Part shown: positions 1 through 9,074 of the stretch, one piece after another
Layout of the letters: each line of letters opens with the position of its first letter
Position numbering within the stretch: position 1 is the first letter of the stretch
Origin: Amoebophrya sp. A120
Taxonomy: Eukaryota; Sar; Dinophyceae; Syndiniales; Amoebophryaceae
Length of the DNA: 64,000 nt
Assembly (NCBI GenBank): GCA_905178155.1
Contig: CAJINV010000017.1
Span: forward strand, 426,722 to 490,721
Direction of reading: 5' to 3'
Made by a program: the position numbers and the translations under genes
Notes under the pieces: generated by a model
What the model saw: the letters and a program-made list of their open reading frames with translations, nothing else
The model's database searches: none
What the model was told of the DNA's origin: nothing

Positions 1-2
1 GG

Positions 3-2870
3 CAAATGGAGGAGGTCCGGTGCCCCAACAGGGACTGTGAGACCAAGCTGGTGCGTGTTGACCCCGCGGCTCCAGATGCGCAGGGTCGCTTCGCGTGCAA
101 CAATGGCCGTTGGTGGATGCAATTCCAGCAAAGTGATTCCTGGAAAGTCAATGACGGCAAGGAGTGCACTACTCTCTCTGAATCTAAGGCCCACAAAGCT
201 ATCCTGCCCGGCACCCCGACCTGCGGCACCGAATGCGAGGGCTACTGGAAGGTTCCCGGCGTGCCGGAGACGGAATCACTTCAGAAAACGCGAACTGAGC
301 TGGTGCGAGACTTCTGTGCAAGAAAGTGGCAGGGCGTGCTCACGGCGGACAAAGTTCTAACTCTCCCGGTCGAACGGGATTTGGTAAGCGGTTCCAAGGA
401 GTACGTGATGCCAAGAACCTCGGACTTCTTCCTGAGACAAACCTACCAGGTGACGCAGCACGCGGCCCAGGGGGGCAGGAATTGCCCCAACAGGGAGAAA
501 ACAAAAGAGTACATCTTCTGCGCCACTGATTGCGAGTACGCGATGTTCGGCGACTGGAGTGTTTGCGAAAACGGAACGCAAACGCGCGACCTCGAGGTGG
601 TGAACCGGGAACAACCGGGAAAATATTTGCAAGTTTGCCAATTCCATCCCGACTTTCGAGAAATGGTGAAGAAAAGCAAGACCGCGGAGAAATTGATAGC
701 GGCAGATAAAAATGGTGTCGGATCATCGGGACTGAAGTACGCAAACAACAAGACGCTACAGGCGCTTGCCAATAGCGGCCTGCAGAGGTATTTTCTTTAC
801 CAAGATGCTGAAACAAGTAGGAATGCGTTGTCGAATCGACCGATCGAGCTCGAGGAGCACCGCGAGACGCGAAGTTGCGGCACGGACTGCGTTGGCGAAT
901 GGGACTTTACCGAAGGGGATTTGAAAAGGCAGTGTCTGTCGCAACTGAAGACCAGTTCCTACCTGCGGGGGAAATCCAACGCTTTTGTGTGGCGTACGTT
1001 CAAGCACACGCAGTTGGCACAGGACGGCGGGAGAGAGTGTCTCTTCCAGGATGGATTCAAGGACTGGGTGAAGTGTGATCCGGTGGATTGCCGTGGCGTC
1101 TGGAGCACTTGGACAACGAGTGAGGCCGTGTGCGAGCACAATACACACAGCGATGCGGAGGTACTTTTGTTGGCAGGCGAGGAAAAGAATAGAAATGCTG
1201 GAACTACAACCAGTAAAGCAGATGGTTCAGAACAAAGACAAACTAAAACGTCTTTCCTGGAACATGAGCCGGCAAAACTTGCTGACAAAATCAGCACCAA
1301 GACGAAAGTGCAGTTCCAGACCAAACCCACACTGCAGAGGCCAAGCGCATCCTCCGCACTTCTGGCGAGTCCTGAGGAAAGCCCTACGACGAGTGCGACG
1401 ACACGAGAACAAGAACCGTTCCAGTCCCGAAAATTTTACGTGGAGCAGCCCGAGCTTTACGGGGGGATTCCTTGTGGATACGCCGATGGCTTCATCCAAA
1501 AGCGGCTCTGTGGACCGCAGTATACGTACCCGGCGGACAGTATTTCTGAAGATTCCTCAGTACCAGGGACGACGGCAAGCACGGGCACGTCAAGCACTGC
1601 TGCTACTACGTTACCGACTGTGTCTAGTGTTAACCAACATTCCCCTGTTGTAGTTCTCGAACATAAACCGATAAGAGCGCCAACTAGTGAAATGAGACCA
1701 CCAACAGGACCGGAGGTTGCGCCAGGACCGGTTGGGACAGCATCAATTAGTCAATGGAGACCACCAATGGTTGCGCCAGGACTGGTGGCGCTAGGTGGGC
1801 CACAATTTCCTACTGGCGGAAATGATGCCGCTGGAGAAGGTGAAGAAGATGATAAAGAAAATGAAAATAAGGACGACAACGACGAGGAGAACAATTACAT
1901 AGCGGATCACCAACCACCAGCTGAACCAGGTCCCGATGGGCCTCAGATTGAGGAAAAGGCACCTGCAGCTCCACGCGGCCCCGCAGCAAATAACGTCCCC
2001 GCATTCGCAAACGGGATTCAGCAAGATCACTCTTGCAGCACATTTGCCTGGGACAAGACGCGGGTTGAAGTTTTGGACAGTTGCAAAGCACAGCTCGAAC
2101 AGCTGCTCGCGGACAAAAACGCACAAGTCGCGGCCGTCGGCCCGGAGGCGGTGGTTCCTGGCAGCTTGGACGCGGAGTACCTAGACAAGGCGAAGAGCAT
2201 ACAAGTAGAAGTGAAATTTATGCAGACCAGGGAGAAGAATCAAAGTACAGGTGGCGAAGAAGAAACAGGAAACAAGACTGAACAGGGCCTGTTCCAGCAG
2301 TACAATGGAGACGAAACAAGCAAAGCGGACGAGAAGGAGAAAAAAGCCAGCAATGGAGAAAGTATTGCAAACGGTAAAAACTCTACCTGCGTCTTTCAGG
2401 AAAACGAGACGAAGCAAATTCTCTGTCGCGAGGCGCTCACGGAGCAGTTTGACAGGTTAGGGTTTGCAAAGGACGAGGCCCAGGAGACGGAACAGATTAT
2501 AGCACAACAGACGGTCGCAGATCTGGGTCTAGGAGGTGGAGGCGCAGGAGCTGCTCCTCAGGGTTATTTTGCTCCTCCGTCCGCCTCCGCGAGTCGTGAA
2601 ATATTTCTTTTGTCGGATGTCCTCAACTTATTCTCCCCGTTTTCCGGTGGCACACACGAAGGCAGCACAAGCAGAACTAGTGCCACGACTTCTGGATCAG
2701 CATCCACGACAGGAGAGGAAGAGAATGCCACGACTTTTGGCGATCACGAAAGTTCTTCCAGTTCTTGTCTCTCCTGCACACCTTCCACCTGGACACCTTG
2801 CGGCTGGATGGGTTTCCTCGCGTTTGTCGGCGGGCTTCTGTATCCTGGGCAAAAGTATGGTCACTGGTAG
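3..2870 (+). CDS. Cys-rich TSP1-like surface/secreted protein, 5' truncated by window edge
   Basis: The frame is open to the left edge, so the true start lies upstream; the first in-window ATG is at 6. The N-terminal 400 residues hold repeated cysteine modules of the thrombospondin type-1 style used by alveolate adhesins: a GG-x-x-C core (GGRNCP, GGRECL), then C-x-x-DC and Trp-rich stretches (GDWSVCENGTQTRD, CRGVWSTWTTSEAVC). Four modules can be made out, some degenerate. A Thr/Ser/Pro-rich and acidic region follows (about residues 400-800), with a Pro-rich motif near 1695-1800 repeated imperfectly. The last 35 residues are Cys/Trp-containing and hydrophobic (WMGFLAFVGGLL), possibly a membrane or GPI-type tail. 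Role in host or cell contact is inference from TSP1-like architecture. The stop is TAG at 2868. Confidence 0.7.
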   Translation, partial: QMEEVRCPNRDCETKLVRVDPAAPDAQGRFACNNGRWWMQFQQSDSWKVNDGKECTTLSESKAHKAILPGTPTCGTECEGYWKVPGVPETESLQKTRTELVRDFCARKWQGVLTADKVLTLPVERDLVSGSKEYVMPRTSDFFLRQTYQVTQHAAQGGRNCPNREKTKEYIFCATDCEYAMFGDWSVCENGTQTRDLEVVNREQPGKYLQVCQFHPDFREMVKKSKTAEKLIAADKNGVGSSGLKYANNKTLQALANSGLQRYFLYQDAETSRNALSNRPIELEEHRETRSCGTDCVGEWDFTEGDLKRQCLSQLKTSSYLRGKSNAFVWRTFKHTQLAQDGGRECLFQDGFKDWVKCDPVDCRGVWSTWTTSEAVCEHNTHSDAEVLLLAGEEKNRNAGTTTSKADGSEQRQTKTSFLEHEPAKLADKISTKTKVQFQTKPTLQRPSASSALLASPEESPTTSATTREQEPFQSRKFYVEQPELYGGIPCGYADGFIQKRLCGPQYTYPADSISEDSSVPGTTASTGTSSTAATTLPTVSSVNQHSPVVVLEHKPIRAPTSEMRPPTGPEVAPGPVGTASISQWRPPMVAPGLVALGGPQFPTGGNDAAGEGEEDDKENENKDDNDEENNYIADHQPPAEPGPDGPQIEEKAPAAPRGPAANNVPAFANGIQQDHSCSTFAWDKTRVEVLDSCKAQLEQLLADKNAQVAAVGPEAVVPGSLDAEYLDKAKSIQVEVKFMQTREKNQSTGGEEETGNKTEQGLFQQYNGDETSKADEKEKKASNGESIANGKNSTCVFQENETKQILCREALTEQFDRLGFAKDEAQETEQIIAQQTVADLGLGGGGAGAAPQGYFAPPSASASREIFLLSDVLNLFSPFSGGTHEGSTSRTSATTSGSASTTGEEENATTFGDHESSSSSCLSCTPSTWTPCGWMGFLAFVGGLLYPGQKYGHW

Positions 2871-2978
2871 TAATTATCGCAGTCATGCATGACAAGAGTC
2901 GTTCGTAAGCATGTGCATGAGCTAAATGAGCATTACAAAGTAGAACTTCATTTCTCGTGCTTGAAAAAATTTGTGAAG

Positions 2979-4870
2979 ATGCTATCGCTACTAGCTACGA
3001 TACTTTTGCAATCCATATCCTGCTCATAACGGCCGCGGCTGGTGTGGTACTGTCTGCGGATGATTACATAGACTCGTCTGACTTCGATGAGATGGAAACA
3101 CAAACAGAGACGGACGAGTCGGAAATGTTGCGTGCCGCGGCCGCCCGCGGCGCCTACGATCCGGAATCCTCGGATCTTTCCGACTCGCAGAAAGAGCACA
3201 TTCTCGAGCAGGAAAGAACGCTGCGGAAAGGAGAAAAAAAGTTGAGGCGGAAAAGGGAACAACCTCCTAAGCGGACAAACATCTTTACCGCGCTAAAAAC
3301 GAGAATAAGGCGGGGTCGCGCTGGTGCTGCTGGAGGGGCGGCTCGTACAGCTTCTCCACGTGCTGGACAAGTAGGAGGCGCCGAAACTCCTCGCGGTGAG
3401 CAGCAGAGAAAGAACATCTTCTCCTTCTTTCGAAGGAAGAAGAACGCTGTGACCACAGCAGCTGAACCTCCGGTACCAAATCCATTCTCTTCAGGAGCCG
3501 ACCACACGATAGGGACGAACAAGGTTGCAGTTGTTCCTCCTACTAGCACTACTTCGTCCAGCATCAAGGACCACTTGCACTTCCTCCGCACGGCTGACAA
3601 CAAAACTACGAGTGCTGGTGCCCCGTCGATCCTCGCTAAGGAGCGCGAACAGCAAAAATTGCAGGGCGTGGCCGGGAATAGTAATAAACTTGGCGCCAGT
3701 GCAGCGAGTACCAGTAGATCTGGCTTTATGCAACTTTCTGGTCAAGGCGGTGATGAGCACTCTTCTCATACCACGGTGATACAGGACTCGAACCTCCTGA
3801 CTTTTGAGTTCAACAGCGGAAGCAAGTATACCGTGCCCCTGCAGGCCGCAACCGCAGTGCATCACGGGGGAAATGATTACCACGATGCAGAGGATCTGCA
3901 TAAAGTTAAAGACAGTACTTCGAACAGAATCAAAACAACAGGAACTACAGAATCAAAACAACAGGAACTACAGCGACAAGACCAAGAAGGATTTACCACG
4001 TCAGAAGTCGCTGCTGCGGTGCTGGGGCTGGAGAGGGGAGCCGCCAGCGCAGTGTTTCGCTACTCCGGTATGGAATCGGCTGTCGGCACAGCTTCTGCGA
4101 GGATGAAGTCCTCGACCAGAAGTCGGAAGAGCAGCTCGAGAATAGTAAGCCGCGATCATTCATCTCATGATCGGGCGTCTAGTAGCAGAGGCTCCTCCAC
4201 GGCGTCCGCGTCTGCCTCTTCCCTCGATAGTGTAGTTGGTCGCGTCACAGCGACGGGGGCTCCGCGTAGTTCAAGTAGAGGAACCAAGAGACTAAAGAAG
4301 AAGCAAAAACTGAAAGGAGATTTAGACCTGCGGAGTCATGAGGTGGAACACAAGGGCAAGATCAAGAAGAAAAAAGAAGAAAAGCAAAGCGGCAGAAAGT
4401 CGAGGTCCCGAAGCGTAACACCACGTGGTGCGACGCAAGAAAACCGCGGCCGTACCGGCTCCGGTGCTGGTGACCCATTAGGATTCGCTGCCAGTGTAGT
4501 TCCTGGCGCTGAGAGTTTGGAGAACCGCAAAAGCAGGCGAGCACTAGCGCCAAGAGCACCTTCATCACATCATAACCAAACTTCGTCGGCCATAGACTTC
4601 GAAAGCAGCCACTTCACTCCGAGGAAGAGCCGAGTGCGGACAACGACGGCGCAGAACACTTCTGCAGACGCAGCACATGAGCAGATTGCTCAGCTTGGTA
4701 ATTTATCGGCGAAGAGGAAAAGAAAGACGAAATTAGCTGGCGCTGATTCTAGTTCATCGGAAGACCACCTCGGTGAGAAAGTGGAGCCCATTCTTGACCC
4801 AGCAGAGGCGGCGCGCGGTAAAAAAGGCGGGAGGAAAAAGAAACCTGCTTCCAAGAACGCAGATGGTTGA
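2979..4870 (+). CDS. Basic Ser/Arg/Lys-rich hypothetical protein, start uncertain (frame break)
   Basis: A long frame runs to the TGA at 4868-4870 but has no in-frame ATG before 3092. An ATG at 2979, in another frame, begins a hydrophobic peptide (MLSLLATILLQSISCS) that stops at once; the long frame beside it reads LITAAAGVVLSADDY, which looks like the end of the same signal peptide. A one-base indel (assembly error or real) near 3025 would join them; otherwise translation begins at 3092. The body is acidic at first (DSSDFDEMETQTETDESE), then rich in Ser, Arg and Lys, with SR-like stretches (SSTRSRKSSSR) and a lysine-rich end (GKKGGRKKKPASK). No domain is recognised. Function unknown. Confidence 0.55.
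3925..3970 (+). repeat. 23-bp perfect tandem duplication inside the Ser/Arg-rich gene
   Basis: The 23-base unit beginning AGAATCAAAACAACAGG occurs twice back to back. Because 23 is not a multiple of three, the two copies are read in different frames (RIKTTGTT then ESKQQELQ), yet the frame stays open on both sides. Confidence 0.85.
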
Positions 4871-5958
4871 AAGTGAAAGGCTGGGGCAGGGGGAGCTGCT
4901 TCGAAAAGCTACTAATTTAGTTGTTTGCTCAAATTTATGTAGAAATAGAAGTCTCAAATTTAGAAATTTTTTCTCCAATTATTCTGCGCGAATTTTTTGA
5001 TGGTATCGCAGTAGCAGCCGGAGTAGTCAGACTCCTGCGCACTAGCGCGGGCATCTACTGCTGCGCTAAATCTTGTAATTTTCTAGCGATTCTCTCTTTT
5101 TAGATTCAGACGGTATTGTCTGATAGTTTTTGACCTGTACCCCTCGTTCGCGAGCCCCTTTTTTCACCTGTACCCACAAGTAGTTGTCCCCGCGAATCAA
5201 TATTGCATTTTTTTCTTTGGATTTCAATGTCGTCGTCTTTCCCCTCTTCAAGATGATCGCTTTCTTTTCATCTTTTTGCTGATGGTGCATTCTGGTGCAG
5301 TTTGGCGGCTAGCACACAATCAACGTGCCCGAGCCAGCGAGTGCGAGTCGTGATTTCTTTGTTCAGCCAAGAAGATTTCGGGGGTTTTCTTGTTGGTTAC
5401 GTTACAGATGAGGAGCGCAATAAAAGGAGCGACACAGCAGGCTTCATCTACATGTGAGCAGCAAGTGGATGAAGGCCACCAAGACTACAAAAGTACTGTC
5501 TTTGAGGGAAAGCGCGCTCGGAAGGCCGAGTGGAGCTCGCTGCTGCCGCTGCGTAAGTAGATGATAACGACCGGCCTCGCGGCCCTCAGTATCTTTGAGT
5601 AGAATTTCATTTGCGTAGCAGTAAAGAGACAAGATGGAGATCAACATCAACGCGTATTGAGCTGCCTTGCGATCTTGCAGGTCGCTCGTCCTTGTTTTTT
5701 CGTTGCAGAAAAGCCAGAAAGAAACTAAGTCGGAGGTTCCGCTCCCACCGCGACTCGGAGGCTGGTGAATTTAGATCCGGTGTAAATACATTTCTCTACA
5801 ACTTCCCGCGTCCACCTCTTGAAGCACAAGCTCCACGACAGAACTCCTCCATCCTTGTTGTCGAAAAGTAGAGTTGCATAACGGCGCGGAACAAACAATA
5901 GCGAATAGGTCGGGAACAACAGGGGGAAGAAAAAGAGAGGGCCACCAGTAGTACGAAG
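4871..5958. other. Intergenic, no gene seen
   Basis: AT-richer DNA between the Ser/Arg-rich gene and BBS1. Only short frames without codon bias or recognisable motifs. The BBS1 promoter and 5' UTR are presumably here; no motif is clear. Confidence 0.5.
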
Positions 5959-8528
5959 ATGCCGACGGCCGAGAACCTCGCGACTTCGAGCACGATGGCG
6001 GGCACGACCCAAGCCGCGTCCTCCTCCACCGCGGGACGGGTAAATCCGAACAGCGCTCCGGTCAAGTCCCCGTGGCTGGACGCCATGAACGATCCGGTTG
6101 CCGGGATGAAGTGCTACTCCAGCTTCATGACGCTGTGCGACCTGCACGCCGACGGGAACCATCGGTTGATTTTGATCGACCTGCAGAAGCGGATACGGAT
6201 CTACAAGGGGTTGACGATCCAGTGGGAGCAAAAACTGATGGACGTTCCGGTCGGGCTGGCCTGCTTCCACCACGACACCGCGTCCAGCAAGGAAGCCAGC
6301 AAGTCCGGGGCGCAAATCCCCACCTTGGCCGTGGCAAGCGGGCACCAGATCTTTGTGTACCGCTACCTGCGGCCGCACCTCAAATACAGCCTCCCGAAGA
6401 TGGAGATACACGCTCAGGAAATCGCCGTGTGGAGCAGCATTCGCCCGGAGGCGCAAAACGTGCAGAATGCCGTCGATTCGCTGAACCAGCTGCGGGACCA
6501 AGGGGTATACTTAAAGTAATGAAAATGTAAATTTTTATGATATGATAAAGGAAAAGCAAAAGCAGAAGCCCACCTCAGTTGCATGTTCGTGATGTTCCTG
6601 AGTTGATATTTCATTTCGTGGTTATGCTAAACTGCTAAACTCTATTTCTACAACAAGAGTTGTAGACTGTGACCAGCATGACGACCGTCAGGTCTCCTTA
6701 ACCAACCGGTCCATGGACCTTCTGGCCATGGAGGACCAGCCCGATTCCGAGAAGGTGGACTACGTGAAACTTGCCCGGGAGCATCCCTTTATTCAAAATA
6801 CGGCCATCACGTGCATGGAAACCTTGAAAGTCAACATCGAGGAGGAAAACGGTGTTTCCATGGTGGTTTTCGGTGCCGAAAACCGGTGCGTCTACATTCT
6901 CGATTCGAACGCCTTGGATGTGGTAGTGAAGGTGGAACTAGACTCTGTCCCGGTCTTCCTCGTCTGCAGCGGGCTCTACGATGTCGAATATCGTATTTTT
7001 TTCTTTGCTTCGCGGAACGACAAGAAATTTGAAGTACTTTGCGACGTTATGCCGATACATCACGACTATCCTGTTGTGCTATGGGTTCTTGTGCCTTTTT
7101 GCTAGAAGTCTGTCAGAAAGAGGTGGCGACAGGTTGACGCTTTCCCAAGTAAGTACTTACTCCTCTACAATCCAGGTATTATTTGCGCGTGCCGTGACGG
7201 GAAGATCTACACGATCAAAAACGGCGCCCTGCTGTCCATGGTGATCGAGCTGGAAACGTTGCCGGTCGGGTTGGTGAAGATCGAAAAGATGATCAATGTG
7301 GGAACGATGGACAACGTCGTGCACTGCTTTCATTTCAAGGGCAAGAAGCAGTACTCGGTGTACCTTGACGCCCCGATTCAGTGTATGCAGTTGATGCAGT
7401 CGCCGAAAACCAAGGTGAAAGCAATGCTGGTGGCCCTGCAAAACGGCGAGGTGCGACTGTACAACGGGAAGTTTCTAGTTCACACACTGTTCCTGGCAGA
7501 ACCGGTGATCGGGATGTGCTTCGGCATGTTTGGCAGGGAAGACGGAACGCTCTGTACTTTATACTTTTGAAAAGTTTTGGAAATTCGTACTTTTCGATGA
7601 TTTTGCTTTGGCGGATGCTGCATAGTTTACTTAGTTAGTTTTTCCATGGTGCGTCGTGGTTTTCCTTGTCAAGCTGTTGAAAGAGTTTGTTTCATGGTAA
7701 AGAAAAAATCGCATAATTCGTAATGTTTCTTCATACTGATTCCAAATCAACAACAAATCGGCAGGCATGTCCTTGAAATCTGGCGGTCTGGTGGTGAAGA
7801 TGCTTTCCCGCACAGCAAATCTGGAGCGGTCCCTCGAGCCGCCCGGGCCTCCGCACGAGCAGGACATTCCGCTCGACATTCCGAAGAAAACGAAGCTGTA
7901 CGTAGACCAAACCGCGCGGGAACGCGATCAGCCCGTGGAGATGCACCGGATTTTCCAACGAGACCTGTGCAAGCTCCGACTCAATACCGCCCGAGCCTAC
8001 GTAAAACTGCTGGGCACGACGTCCAGTGGCGCAGTGGTGAAAACGGCGAACCAGGGCTTGGCGCAACTCCGGCTAAACGCAGGGGTAGTACTTGATAAAA
8101 TGCATAATACTACACAGGGTTCACGATGATCTAGTTCTAGTACGTTACGTCTGCATGATGATCCCTAACACTACACTTTCGCGCCGTGTTCCGCCTTGAC
8201 CGACGAACTATTCACCCAGGTAAAAGGCATGGGACCTGAGTTCGAGATCGAGCTTTCCCTCACCAATGCGGCAGAGAAGCAGATCCGCGACTTGTTCGTC
8301 CAGGTGGACGCGAATGGGGCCGTTTACGCGGTACAGAAACCGCTCACCTTCGTGCCGCTGTTGCTACCGGGATACCAGCTGGTAATACCCGTGAAAGTGG
8401 ACTGCGTCGACTACCTCGCGCCGGCCGACCACATCCGGGTCAGCGTTTTGTGCCGCGACACAGTGCGGCCGCTGGTCGCCGCGGTGGTGCAAATGCCGGT
8501 TTCCGCACAGAGCATGATTGAGGACTGA
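5959..8528 (+). CDS. BBS1: BBS1, BBSome subunit (5 exons)
   Basis: Exons 5959-6504, 6692-6992, 7176-7553, 7765-8084 and 8220-8528 join to 617 codons plus stop, close to human BBS1 (593 residues). The product follows BBS1 end to end: KSPWLDAMNDPVAG at the start, LASG-like AVASGHQIFVYRYLRP, then SVPVFLVCSGLYDVEYR, CRDGKIYTIKNG, ALQNGEVRLYNGKFL, FGREDGTLC, SGGLVVKMLSRTA, KKTKLYVDQTARERD and the C-terminal adaptin-ear-like part (VKGMGPEFEIELSL). BBS1 is a seven-bladed beta-propeller of the BBSome, which carries membrane proteins in cilia and binds ARL6. All four introns are GT-AG, and three of the four acceptors are followed by GT. It implies a ciliated stage. The antisense frame across exon 1 is a shadow. 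Confidence 0.93.
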
Positions 8529-9074
8529 TATTTTGCTCGGGCCGATGTAGTTGTGGTGGCTCCTTAGTGTCGTGTGGTGAGCCGTTCGCTGTCAAAAAAG
8601 CCGTACAAGAATAAAGTCGCTCCTGATGATCTTGTTCTTGGAGTGCAACTTGCAAAAAGTAAATAATCTTCAGAAGATCGGTGGTAGAAAAAGTAACTGG
8701 ACGCTGTCTGTGCCACCACCAGGAGTTTGGCGGCATTGGGGCGCGGTCTGCCTGTTGCTCTTTGGGAAAAAAGTCAAAGAGGGATTGTTCACGGCCAGAT
8801 GTCGAGTCGCAGCCAGCAACCATGCGCAACTTTGTAGCTGGACGGTACATCGAATTTCAGCATCAATCATGAGTATCACTGTAGCATTCTAGTTGACCCA
8901 TCTACCACAGAAAATCAAAAACACGAAGCCGGCTAAGGGGCCAGAACGGCCGCAATAATCGATCCTACCCCCGCGGCGACAGTGACAGACCTGTCCACGC
9001 CTCTTCTGCTGGAGTCAGTCGTCCACGTCCGACCGTAGAATATCACACCAGAATACAACTCAAATTCCAAAAAG
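8529..9074. other. Intergenic, no gene seen
   Basis: Spacer between BBS1 and the coiled-coil gene. Short overlapping frames on both strands only; nothing recognisable. Confidence 0.5.

Noticed and set aside
5725-6501. 258-residue frame on the - strand over BBS1 exon 1
   Set aside because: Exact antisense of a well conserved BBS1 exon; open because of GC-rich codons.
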